Source: Robiginitomaculum sp.
GTDB taxonomy: Bacteria > Pseudomonadota > Alphaproteobacteria > Caulobacterales > Maricaulaceae
Direction of reading: 5' to 3'
Assembly (NCBI GenBank): GCA_026982235.1
Contig: JALSHM010000305.1
Coordinates: 1-12,092 of the forward strand
DNA length: 12,092 bases
Shown here: positions 6,553 through 12,092 of the stretch, piece after piece
Layout: the number at the start of each line of letters is the position of its first letter
Numbering within the stretch: the first letter of the stretch is position 1
Made by a program: the position numbers and the translations under genes
Notes under the pieces: model-generated
What the model was told of the DNA's origin: nothing
The model's input: only the letters and a program-made list of their open reading frames with translations
Databases searched by the model: none

Positions 6553-7755
6553 ATGCCGAAAAATGACCATATCTATAATTGCTATGCCCCGCCCGCAGAA
6601 GAATTTGTCCGGGGCGAGGGGGTCTATCTCTATACCGAGGACGGCGATAAATATTTGGATTTCATTGCGGGTATTGCGGTGAATGGTCTGGGGCACAATC
6701 ATCCGGCTTTGGTTGGTGCGCTTACGCAGCAAGCGGGCAAGCTTTGGCATCTCTCCAATATGTTCAAAGTGCAAGGTGGTATTGAATTGGCCGAGAAATA
6801 TTGCGCCGCTACATTTGCCGACAAAGTGTTTTTCACAAATTCCGGCGCTGAAGCCGTCGAGTGTGCTATGAAAACGGCGCGGCGGTGCCAATTCGTAGAA
6901 GGTCACGAGGAGCGCTACGAAATCCTGACCAGTAAAGGCGCTTTCCATGGTCGGACTTTCGCCACGATTAACGCAGGCGGCAACCCAAAATATATGGAAG
7001 GCTTTGGTCCTGAACTACCAGGTTTTATCAATCTCCCTTTCGGTGATTTTGATGCCATTAAAAATGCGATAACCGATAAAACGGCGGCCATTCTCATTGA
7101 ACCCGTCCAAGGCGAGGGCGGTGTGCGGGCACTCCCCGTGCAATTCCTCAAAGATGTGCGTGCCCTGTGTGATGAACACGGGCTATTACTGATATATGAC
7201 GAAGTACAATCTGGGGCGGGTCGCACAGGTAAATTATTCGCCCACCAATGGGCAGAGGGCGCGGCAGATCCAGACGTGATGGCCGTAGCCAAAGGCATGG
7301 GCGGCGGTTTCCCTATGGGTGCCTGTCTTGCGACCGCACGCGCCGCCGAAGGTATGGTGGTCGGCACCCACGGTTCCACTTACGGCGGCGGGCCTTTGGC
7401 CATGGCCGTGGCCAGCGCCGTATTTGATGAGCTGACGGATCCCGGCCTGATGGCAAATGTCAATAAAGTCTCGAATTTTATGACCCAGCAGTTCGAGCGC
7501 CTCAAACAAAACCATCCCGACGTTGTCGAAGATGTGCGCGGTAAAGGTTTACTGATTGGCATGAAGCTCAAGAAGAAAGCTTTAGATGTGCGCAATCTTG
7601 CCCGTGCCAACAAACTCCTTGTTGGCAATGCTGGGGATAATGTCCTGCGCATGGCACCACCATTGGTCATTACTGAAGACAATGTCCGAGAAGCGGTTGC
7701 CGTTTTGGACAAGGTTTTCACCGAAGCTAAAAGCATGGACGATTTTGACGTTTAG
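6553..7755 (+). CDS. argD: Acetylornithine aminotransferase (ArgD)
   Basis: A 400-residue class-III PLP aminotransferase that converts N-acetylglutamate semialdehyde to N-acetylornithine in arginine synthesis; many homologues also act on the succinyl-diaminopimelate precursor in lysine synthesis. Visible landmarks are N-S-G-A-E-A (96-101) for the cofactor phosphate, F-H-G-R-T (131-135), V-Q-G-E-G-G (185-190), I-Y-D-E-V-Q-S-G (214-221) with the pyridine-binding Asp216, and the Schiff-base lysine K247 in A-K-G-M-G-G-G-F-P. The substrate-binding T-Y-G-G-G-P block is at 276-281. Length and motifs are complete. In many alphaproteobacteria argF follows directly; here the next gene is convergent and unrelated, so argF is displaced. 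No promoter is evident in the 23-base gap after the permease, so expression may depend on the permease promoter. Confidence 0.96.
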   Translation: MPKNDHIYNCYAPPAEEFVRGEGVYLYTEDGDKYLDFIAGIAVNGLGHNHPALVGALTQQAGKLWHLSNMFKVQGGIELAEKYCAATFADKVFFTNSGAEAVECAMKTARRCQFVEGHEERYEILTSKGAFHGRTFATINAGGNPKYMEGFGPELPGFINLPFGDFDAIKNAITDKTAAILIEPVQGEGGVRALPVQFLKDVRALCDEHGLLLIYDEVQSGAGRTGKLFAHQWAEGAADPDVMAVAKGMGGGFPMGACLATARAAEGMVVGTHGSTYGGGPLAMAVASAVFDELTDPGLMANVNKVSNFMTQQFERLKQNHPDVVEDVRGKGLLIGMKLKKKALDVRNLARANKLLVGNAGDNVLRMAPPLVITEDNVREAVAVLDKVFTEAKSMDDFDV

Positions 7756-7759
7756 CTTT

Positions 7760-8554
7760 TTATAGGGCTTCGACTATTTCCCGAACCGCTTGTGTGGCGT
7801 GGGTTGTGCCTTTGGGGAGGGTTTTTGGATTTATTGGCGCTCCAAAAAATAATTCAGGGCTTGAGCCGGATTTATTAAACAATTCGTGGAACAAGGTGAT
7901 GTCACGTAGCTCATTATTGAGGAGGGCGAACAAATAATACAAGGCCGAGTTTCGGGCGCTAATGCGTAAGGGAATAATCGGCACATTGTTCTTGCGCGCG
8001 ATACTGACGGCGGTGGGATTCCACTGCTTGTCGACTAGGCCGCGCCAAGTCATTTTCGCCAATACACCAGAGGGAAAGATGACGACGGCTCGTTCATGGG
8101 CGAGAGCAGTTTTGATGGCTTTTAAGGTAGATTTAGCTTTGGCGGACGTGCGCTTTTCTGGAACCCATTCTACCGGAATGATGATGTCAGTACAATTTGG
8201 CGCCACCCTAAGCGCATCGGCATTGGCTAAGAATACATGATCGGGGCGCAAGATTTTCAGGGCGTCATAAACAAAAACACCGTCCGCCAGCCCGGTCGGA
8301 TGATTTGAGGTTATAATTATTGGTCCCGTTTTGGGAACATGACTAAGTCCCGAAACCAAAGGCGGCAAGTCGAGCATTTTGCTGACATAGGCAAAGGCAT
8401 CCCAGCCGTTTAAATCCGCTATGGCATCCGCCATTTGGACGGCCTTTTCATAACCGAGCGCCTTATAGAGAGCGGGACGTAGGACGCGCCAAACCCGTTG
8501 TCGTTTCATCAATTTTTGCGCTCGTTCCGCAATGAGTTGATCGATAATATGCAT
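7760..8554 (-). CDS. PlsC-like glycerolipid acyltransferase with an H-x5-D motif
   Basis: A 264-residue protein of the phospholipid/glycerol acyltransferase superfamily. Motif I reads N-H85-P-T-G-L-A-D91-G: five residues separate the histidine and aspartate, where the classic motif has four. Motif III is F-P-S-G (160-163) in place of F-P-E-G, and motif IV is V-P-I-I-P-L-R (191-197). The family transfers acyl chains to a lysophospholipid, glycerol phosphate or lyso-ornithine lipid at the membrane; the exact acceptor cannot be told. There is no obvious membrane span. It ends four bases from the argD stop in convergent orientation, with no terminator between them. It follows the GtrA-like gene by 50 bases on the same strand and is probably the last gene of that cluster. 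No clear ribosome site precedes the ATG. Confidence 0.85.
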   Translation of the reverse strand: MHIIDQLIAERAQKLMKRQRVWRVLRPALYKALGYEKAVQMADAIADLNGWDAFAYVSKMLDLPPLVSGLSHVPKTGPIIITSNHPTGLADGVFVYDALKILRPDHVFLANADALRVAPNCTDIIIPVEWVPEKRTSAKAKSTLKAIKTALAHERAVVIFPSGVLAKMTWRGLVDKQWNPTAVSIARKNNVPIIPLRISARNSALYYLFALLNNELRDITLFHELFNKSGSSPELFFGAPINPKTLPKGTTHATQAVREIVEAL

Positions 8555-8604
8555 GGAGTTATTGTGTAAATTCGTATGCGGCGTGTAAAGGTAAAACCGT
8601 AAAC

Positions 8605-9030
8605 TTATTTTTTAAACGCCCAGAACTTCAGCATCAAATATTGTGCTATGGGAGTGAGGACGATGGCAATAAAGACATTGAGGGCGAAAGGAATAGCATA
8701 GGCGTCAAGCAGAGCCTGGAACAGGCCGACATTGACGATGATACCAATTAGCCAGACTAAGGCAAAACGCGGCAATGATGTGCCGTGTCCGTCCGTACTT
8801 TTAAAGGTGAAATAATATGAGCCGAGATAGGAAATCACTGCGCCTGATACAAAACCTGCAAAATTGCTTAGGGTTGGTTGGGCGGATAAATGATGAAATA
8901 AGCCGAGTGCGACGAGCGCATGGGTCGAGGCTGCGCAAATACCAACCAAGCCGTAGCGCATGACTTGAAATAAATTATATTTTTCAATCAAGAGTAGAAG
9001 CTTAGTCATATAGGGTCTTTGTAATATCAT
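8605..9030 (-). CDS. GtrA-family four-helix membrane protein
   Basis: A 141-residue protein matching the GtrA/PF04138-type family. Four hydrophobic segments lie at about 25-46, 55-76, 88-108 and 114-134, with the typical R-Y-G-L-V-G at the first helix, N-F-A-G-F...S-Y-x-G-S-Y-Y-F-T-F after the second, and a C-terminal K-F-W-A-F-K-K. Members are thought to help move lipid-linked sugars across the inner membrane or to assist glycosyltransferases in surface polysaccharide synthesis; no glycosyltransferase lies in this window. TAAGG seven bases before the ATG at 9030 supports this start over the ATG at 9009. It lies 47 bases after zapE and 50 before the acyltransferase on one strand, so these three may share a transcript. 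Confidence 0.88.
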   Translation of the reverse strand: MILQRPYMTKLLLLIEKYNLFQVMRYGLVGICAASTHALVALGLFHHLSAQPTLSNFAGFVSGAVISYLGSYYFTFKSTDGHGTSLPRFALVWLIGIIVNVGLFQALLDAYAIPFALNVFIAIVLTPIAQYLMLKFWAFKK

Positions 9031-9077
9031 GGAGAAGCCTTACAAGGCAGATATTGAAAAACTCTGAACATCTGGGT

Positions 9078-10199
9078 TTAACCAATATTTACACTATGCT
9101 CGTGACCTAAATATTCATCTGAGCGCATTTCCATAAGGCGGGATGTTGTGCGTTCAAATTCAAATGCACCGTCACCAGCATCATATAAATGCGCAGGGTC
9201 GGCGTCTGCGGATAGGACTAATTTGGTTTTGTTTTCGTATAAAGCGTCGACCAAGGTGACAAAACGCTTGGCTTCATTGCGGTTGTGAGGGCCCATTTTT
9301 GGGACATTTTCCAAGATTAAGGTAGTGAAGTTTTTAGCTATTTTTAAATAATCTGCCGCGCCAAGAGCGCGGTCACATAGGTCTGCGAAATCCGCCCGTG
9401 CCGTACCTGCACAGGCCAAAAGGCTGATTTCCCTGCCTTGGACTTGCAACGTTTGCATAGAGGGCAGGTTCGGCCTTATCAATCTTTGCCAGATGGCTTC
9501 AATATTTGCATCAGCATGTGCGCCTAGGGGGCTATAATAAATGGGGGCTTTGTTTAATTTACGCAGGCGGTGATCCTCATCACCTGCGAATGCCAGCACA
9601 TCAAGTTTTTGTTTTAGAAGGTCGATGAATGGTAAGAAGAGTTTTCGGTTGAGACCATCTTTATAAAGCTCGTCCGGTGCGCGGTTGGAGGTGGCCACGA
9701 CGACGACACCGCGCGAAAATAGGGCCGTGAATAGGCGACTTAATATCATGGCGTCGGTAATATCGGTGACATGAAATTCGTCAAAGCAGAGTAAGGTGGC
9801 CTCGGATGCTATTGCTTTTGCTGTGGGCGCTATAGGGTCATCGCCTGCGCCGCGCACATAATTGGGTTGGCTGCGGCGCTCTTTGGGCGACAATTTACGC
9901 CAAGCACTGATGCGTCCATGCACATCTTGCATGAAAGCATGAAAATGCACCCGCATTTTTGGCTGGGTTGGAGCCGCTTCATAAAACATATCCATCAACA
10001 TAGATTTGCCGCGCCCGACACCGCCCCAAATATACAAGCCCTTTGGTGCAGGCACCCAACCGCGTAAAGAGCGCCTAGGTTTATAATGGGTGAGCCGTTT
10101 TAATAAATCGTCCAAATTCTGCCCGGCTTGCAGTTGTGCCGTATCAGCGCGTAGTGCGCCTGCTTCAATCCGCTTATGAAGTTCCGCCTCAACCCCCAT
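9078..10199 (-). CDS. zapE: ZapE (AFG1-like) cell-division ATPase
   Basis: A 373-residue AFG1/ZapE AAA-type ATPase. Counting from the TTG three codons upstream, the Walker A motif is G-V-G-R-G-K-S (63-69), Walker B L-L-C-F-D-E-F (139-145), and a sensor-like T-S-N-R-A-P lies at 173-178. In E. coli ZapE binds and destabilises FtsZ rings late in division and under low oxygen; mitochondrial AFG1 acts in protein quality control. I chose the ATG at 10199. The upstream TTG at 10208 has no ribosome site, while TGAG lies just before the ATG and the stop of the small upstream ORF overlaps it, suggesting translational coupling. Proximity to mdh (one gene between) is common in alphaproteobacteria. All catalytic motifs are intact. 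Confidence 0.94.
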   Translation of the reverse strand: MGVEAELHKRIEAGALRADTAQLQAGQNLDDLLKRLTHYKPRRSLRGWVPAPKGLYIWGGVGRGKSMLMDMFYEAAPTQPKMRVHFHAFMQDVHGRISAWRKLSPKERRSQPNYVRGAGDDPIAPTAKAIASEATLLCFDEFHVTDITDAMILSRLFTALFSRGVVVVATSNRAPDELYKDGLNRKLFLPFIDLLKQKLDVLAFAGDEDHRLRKLNKAPIYYSPLGAHADANIEAIWQRLIRPNLPSMQTLQVQGREISLLACAGTARADFADLCDRALGAADYLKIAKNFTTLILENVPKMGPHNRNEAKRFVTLVDALYENKTKLVLSADADPAHLYDAGDGAFEFERTTSRLMEMRSDEYLGHEHSVNIG

Positions 10200-10317
10200 T
10201 TTTCTCAACGATAATAGGGGCGGACGGTGCCGATAATGTATAGGACGCTAAAGCCAGAAGAGAGAATGCGGCTAATGTCAGCACAATAAACAGCCCGCGA
10301 TTTTTAAAAGTGTTCAT
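10189..10317 (-). CDS. Small single-span membrane peptide, 42 aa, coupled to zapE
   Basis: A short reverse-strand ORF from ATG at 10317 to TGA at 10189 encodes 42 residues. It starts M-N-T-F-K-N-R-G, has one hydrophobic stretch at about 9-29 (L-F-I-V-L-T-L-A-A-F-S-L-L-A-L-A-S-Y), and ends P-I-I-V-E-K-N-G-G. The pattern of positive residues followed by one membrane helix looks like a real single-pass peptide or an uncleaved signal anchor. A GGGG stretch five bases before the ATG is a modest ribosome site. Its stop overlaps the zapE start by 11 bases, typical of coupled genes. I do not recognise the family. A chance ORF in an untranslated leader is the main alternative. Confidence 0.55.
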   Translation of the reverse strand: MNTFKNRGLFIVLTLAAFSLLALASYTLSAPSAPIIVEKNGG

Positions 10318-10338
10318 AGTGACCCCATTTTTGCAAGG

Positions 10339-10367
10339 TTTACGCGGCGAATCCAGGTTTTTATACC
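10339..10367 (+). promoter_or_regulatory. Candidate promoter with GANTC in its spacer
   Basis: TTTACG (10339-10344), 17 bases, TATACC (10362-10367) on the plus strand, directed toward the channel gene. A GAATC methylation-type site (10349-10353) lies inside the spacer, the arrangement seen at GcrA/CcrM-controlled promoters in Caulobacter. The predicted leader would be about 180 bases, which is long, and a second GATTC lies at 10454-10458. The 234-base gap also serves the opposite strand, where I see no convincing promoter. Confidence 0.35.
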
Positions 10368-10551
10368 CTATCTATTATTTGTCTGCTATGCACAAGACCG
10401 CTTTTATTTAGCTTAGGTTCATGTTAGAGTTACTAAATGTTAATGTAGGCGCGGATTCGTATTGGGGGTCAGTGGCTACGAGAACGGGGGCTTGCCTTTT
10501 ATTGGGAGCCTATAACAGGATTTATAGAATTCTACTTAAGGAGAGTTTCAC

Positions 10552-11763
10552 ATGGAACAATTAGAAAAAATGATGGGCTTTATGCCCGATTGGGCCGTTG
10601 GCCCAGTGATAGCGCTAGTGACGATAGTCGTTGGTTATTTTATAGCTAAAATTGCTGGTATGATCGTATCGGGCGGTATCAATAAAACTGGTCTAGGGCG
10701 CAAAGCCATGACCACAGGGGGAAATATCGGAAAATCATTGTCCAAAGCCGTATTTTGGGTGTTGTGGTTATTCTTTATTCTCATGGGTTTGTCCCGCTTC
10801 CCACAATTAGCCGAGCCGCTTGAAGGCATTAAAGGCATGCTCAACGATATTTTTGGCTATTTGCCACAAATCTTTGGTGCGGGCTTTATCTTCTTTATTG
10901 GCTGGATTTTGGCCAAAATCTTCCGTGAAGCTGCCACAAGCACGCTTGAAGCAGCGCAGGTCGATCATTTAGCTGCCCGCCTTGGTGCAGAAGATACCGC
11001 AGAAGCTTCATCAAATACGATTGCGCGCACGGTTGGCACGGTCATATTTGCATTCGTATTATTCCTGTTTGCTGTAGCCGCCTTGGGCGTTCTTGATATT
11101 GATAGTATTTCCAATCCACTTACCGAAATGCTGCAAAAAGTAACAGGTTATGTGCCGCAAGTCGTAAGTGCTTCCGCCATCATGGCTGCTTTCGTTTTTG
11201 TTGGGAAATTTGTATCAAATCTAATTAAAACAACCCTGCCAGCAATGGGTGTGGACAAATCTTTGAGTGCCTTGGGCGCTTTGGACGGTGAAAGCAGTTC
11301 CAAAGTTGTACCGTCTAACATTATCGCAATGATTGCATTTATCGGTATCGTGCTTATGGGGGCAGTTACGGCTGTTGACATTCTGAAGATTGACAAGCTG
11401 ACCAATATCTTCAACACGCTTCTCGGTCTTGGTAGCAATATCACATTTGGTGCCATTATCATTGGTGCCGGTTTGTTTATTGCTAATCTTATCTCACGTA
11501 TTGTCACGCAGACATCTGGTGACCTCGCGGGTAAAATCATCAAATATGTCACCATATTGTTGGTGACATTTATGGGTCTTAACCAAATGGGCATTGGCCA
11601 AGAAATCGTCGACACGGCCTTTAAATATGCCATGGGTGCGGCTGCCTTTGCTGCAGGTGTTGGCGGTGCCATTGCATTTGGCCTTGGTGGTCGCGAATGG
11701 GCCAAAGGCAAATTGAGCTCTTGGTCTCCGGTTAAGCGCAAAGCGGCACCGCGCAAGAAATAA
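10552..11763 (+). CDS. Mechanosensitive-channel-like protein built of four TM-helix repeats
   Basis: A 403-residue, highly hydrophobic protein of the 'conserved TM helix repeat' type related to mechanosensitive channels. After an N-terminal helix (about 16-40) come four similar two-helix units at about 63-125, 155-228, 255-318 and 328-387. The second helix of each begins near G-Y-L-P-Q-I, G-Y-V-P-Q-V, G-S-N-I-T-F-G and Y-A-M-G-A-A-A respectively. The last unit ends A-F-G-L-G-G-R-E-W-A, a glycine/alanine-rich pore-like helix, followed by a short basic tail (K-R-K...R-K-K). No cytoplasmic MscS beta-domain follows, so gating or even channel activity is inference. A strong AAGGAG (10538-10543) eight bases before ATG fixes the start. 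It is transcribed alone and ends at a strong terminator. Confidence 0.82.
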   Translation: MEQLEKMMGFMPDWAVGPVIALVTIVVGYFIAKIAGMIVSGGINKTGLGRKAMTTGGNIGKSLSKAVFWVLWLFFILMGLSRFPQLAEPLEGIKGMLNDIFGYLPQIFGAGFIFFIGWILAKIFREAATSTLEAAQVDHLAARLGAEDTAEASSNTIARTVGTVIFAFVLFLFAVAALGVLDIDSISNPLTEMLQKVTGYVPQVVSASAIMAAFVFVGKFVSNLIKTTLPAMGVDKSLSALGALDGESSSKVVPSNIIAMIAFIGIVLMGAVTAVDILKIDKLTNIFNTLLGLGSNITFGAIIIGAGLFIANLISRIVTQTSGDLAGKIIKYVTILLVTFMGLNQMGIGQEIVDTAFKYAMGAAAFAAGVGGAIAFGLGGREWAKGKLSSWSPVKRKAAPRKK

Positions 11764-11774
11764 AGATTTTCCTT

Positions 11775-11792
11775 CCCCCATTTTCATGGGGG
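11775..11792 (+). repeat. Perfect 7-bp hairpin after the channel stop
   Basis: CCCCCAT and ATGGGGG arms enclose TTTC, 11 bases after the stop. There is no T-run after it on the plus strand, so it is probably an mRNA-stabilising stem upstream of the true terminator. Confidence 0.6.
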
Positions 11793-11804
11793 CCGCAATA
11801 GTAT

Positions 11805-11840
11805 AAAAGCCGCTCTCGGTATATCGGGGGCGGCTTTTTT
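11805..11840 (+). terminator. Rho-independent terminator of the channel gene
   Basis: AAAAGCCGC (11805-11813) pairs with GCGGCTTTT (11830-11838), the stem extends inward through G-T and G-C pairs, and six T (11835-11840) follow. Because A-runs precede the stem it could also stop transcription on the minus strand. It separates the channel gene from mdh. Confidence 0.85.
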
Positions 11841-11872
11841 GTGGTTTTATTGTCCCATAACATGAACAATCA

Positions 11873-11901
11873 TTGCGCTTTATAAATTAAGGGCGTAAAC
11901 C
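11873..11901 (+). promoter_or_regulatory. Weak candidate promoter of mdh
   Basis: TTGCGC (11873-11878), 17 bases, TAAACC (11896-11901), placed after the terminator and about 35 bases before the mdh start. The -10 box is poor. Some promoter is expected here because the upstream transcript ends at the terminator. Confidence 0.3.
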
Positions 11902-11935
11902 ATGCACAGTTAATTTTATTTTTATGGAGACACAC

Positions 11936-12092
11936 ATGGCACGGGCAAAAATTGCACTTATTGGCGCTGGTATGATTGGCGGAACTTTGGCGCATATAGC
12001 GGCTAGGGAAGACTTGGGCGACATCGTCTTGTTCGATATTTTCAAAGGCCCTGCCCAAGGCAAAGCTCTTGACCTTAATCAGGCAACAGCAG
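11936..12092 (+). CDS. mdh: Malate dehydrogenase, N-terminal part
   Basis: The first 52 codons are present before the right edge. They start M-A-R-A-K-I-A-L-I-G-A-G-M-I-G-G-T-L-A-H, the glycine-rich NAD-binding loop of a Rossmann fold, followed by the strand ending L-F-D-I, whose aspartate binds the adenine ribose, and G-P-A-Q-G-K-A-L-D-L. This is the LDH-like MDH type usual in alphaproteobacteria, which oxidises malate to oxaloacetate in the TCA cycle. GGAGA (11926-11930) five bases before ATG supports the start. Catalytic Arg and His residues lie beyond the edge. In related genomes sucC, sucD and sucA often follow, but that cannot be seen here. Confidence 0.95.
   Translation, partial: MARAKIALIGAGMIGGTLAHIAAREDLGDIVLFDIFKGPAQGKALDLNQATA

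Noticed and set aside
9037..9048. GCCTT-AC-AAGGC dyad at the GtrA gene ribosome site
   Set aside because: The two-base loop is too small for a stable RNA hairpin; probably just the ribosome site with a chance mirror.
10491..10516. Heat-shock-type promoter (CTTG and CCTATAA) before the channel gene
   Set aside because: The spacing of 14 bases between the elements is too short for the alphaproteobacterial RpoH pattern, so it is not called.
11148..11756. Long 202-codon minus-strand frame opposite the channel gene
   Set aside because: It mirrors a strongly supported membrane-protein gene with its own ribosome site and terminator; composition is a reverse-complement artefact with no recognisable domain.
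1..12092. CRISPR arrays, tRNA/rRNA genes, insertion sequences, phage or toxin-antitoxin loci
   Set aside because: No regularly spaced repeats, cloverleaf signatures, transposase motifs or paired small toxin-like ORFs were seen on either strand.

Overview
The window reads as chromosomal DNA of an alphaproteobacterium, probably a stalked or budding marine type near the Hyphomonadaceae/Maricaulales within the broad Caulobacter group. The main evidence is a complete gcrA, a cell-cycle regulator confined to Alphaproteobacteria. A zapE gene close to mdh and a NodT-type lipoprotein outer-membrane factor also fit. Base composition looks moderate (near half G+C) and even, with no islands, transposases, tRNAs or CRISPR arrays. 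The genus-level placement is inference.

Layout. Bases 1-2418, minus strand: a multidrug-efflux operon with the outer-membrane factor first and the periplasmic adaptor second. The adaptor runs off the left edge, and the inner-membrane pump would be expected beyond it. Bases 2527-3030, minus: gcrA, with a 245-bp upstream region carrying near-matches to DnaA and CtrA sites. Bases 3276-5585, minus: a FecA-like TonB-dependent receptor. It is divergent from an ABC-2 permease (5717-6529, plus), and a Fur-like palindrome lies in the promoter region between them. argD (6553-7755, plus) follows the permease closely and meets a minus-strand cluster head-on. That cluster, read right to left, is a newly called 42-codon membrane peptide gene (10189-10317), zapE, a GtrA-family protein and a PlsC-like acyltransferase. 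At the right are a four-repeat TM-helix channel-like protein (10552-11763), a strong intrinsic terminator, and the start of mdh (11936 to the edge).

How the parts relate. Most genes are housekeeping or envelope functions: efflux, outer-membrane uptake, lipid acylation and an osmotic-type channel, around core arginine and TCA-cycle enzymes. GcrA works with CcrM methylation at GANTC sites. Several intergenic regions here carry GANTC, including one inside the spacer of a candidate promoter between the small peptide gene and the channel gene.

I found no clear evidence of a new multi-gene system. The items most worth a second look are the shared divergent iron-type promoter with an ABC permease lacking an adjacent ATPase, the small coupled ORF in front of zapE, the channel without an MscS soluble domain, and the regulatory sites around gcrA.
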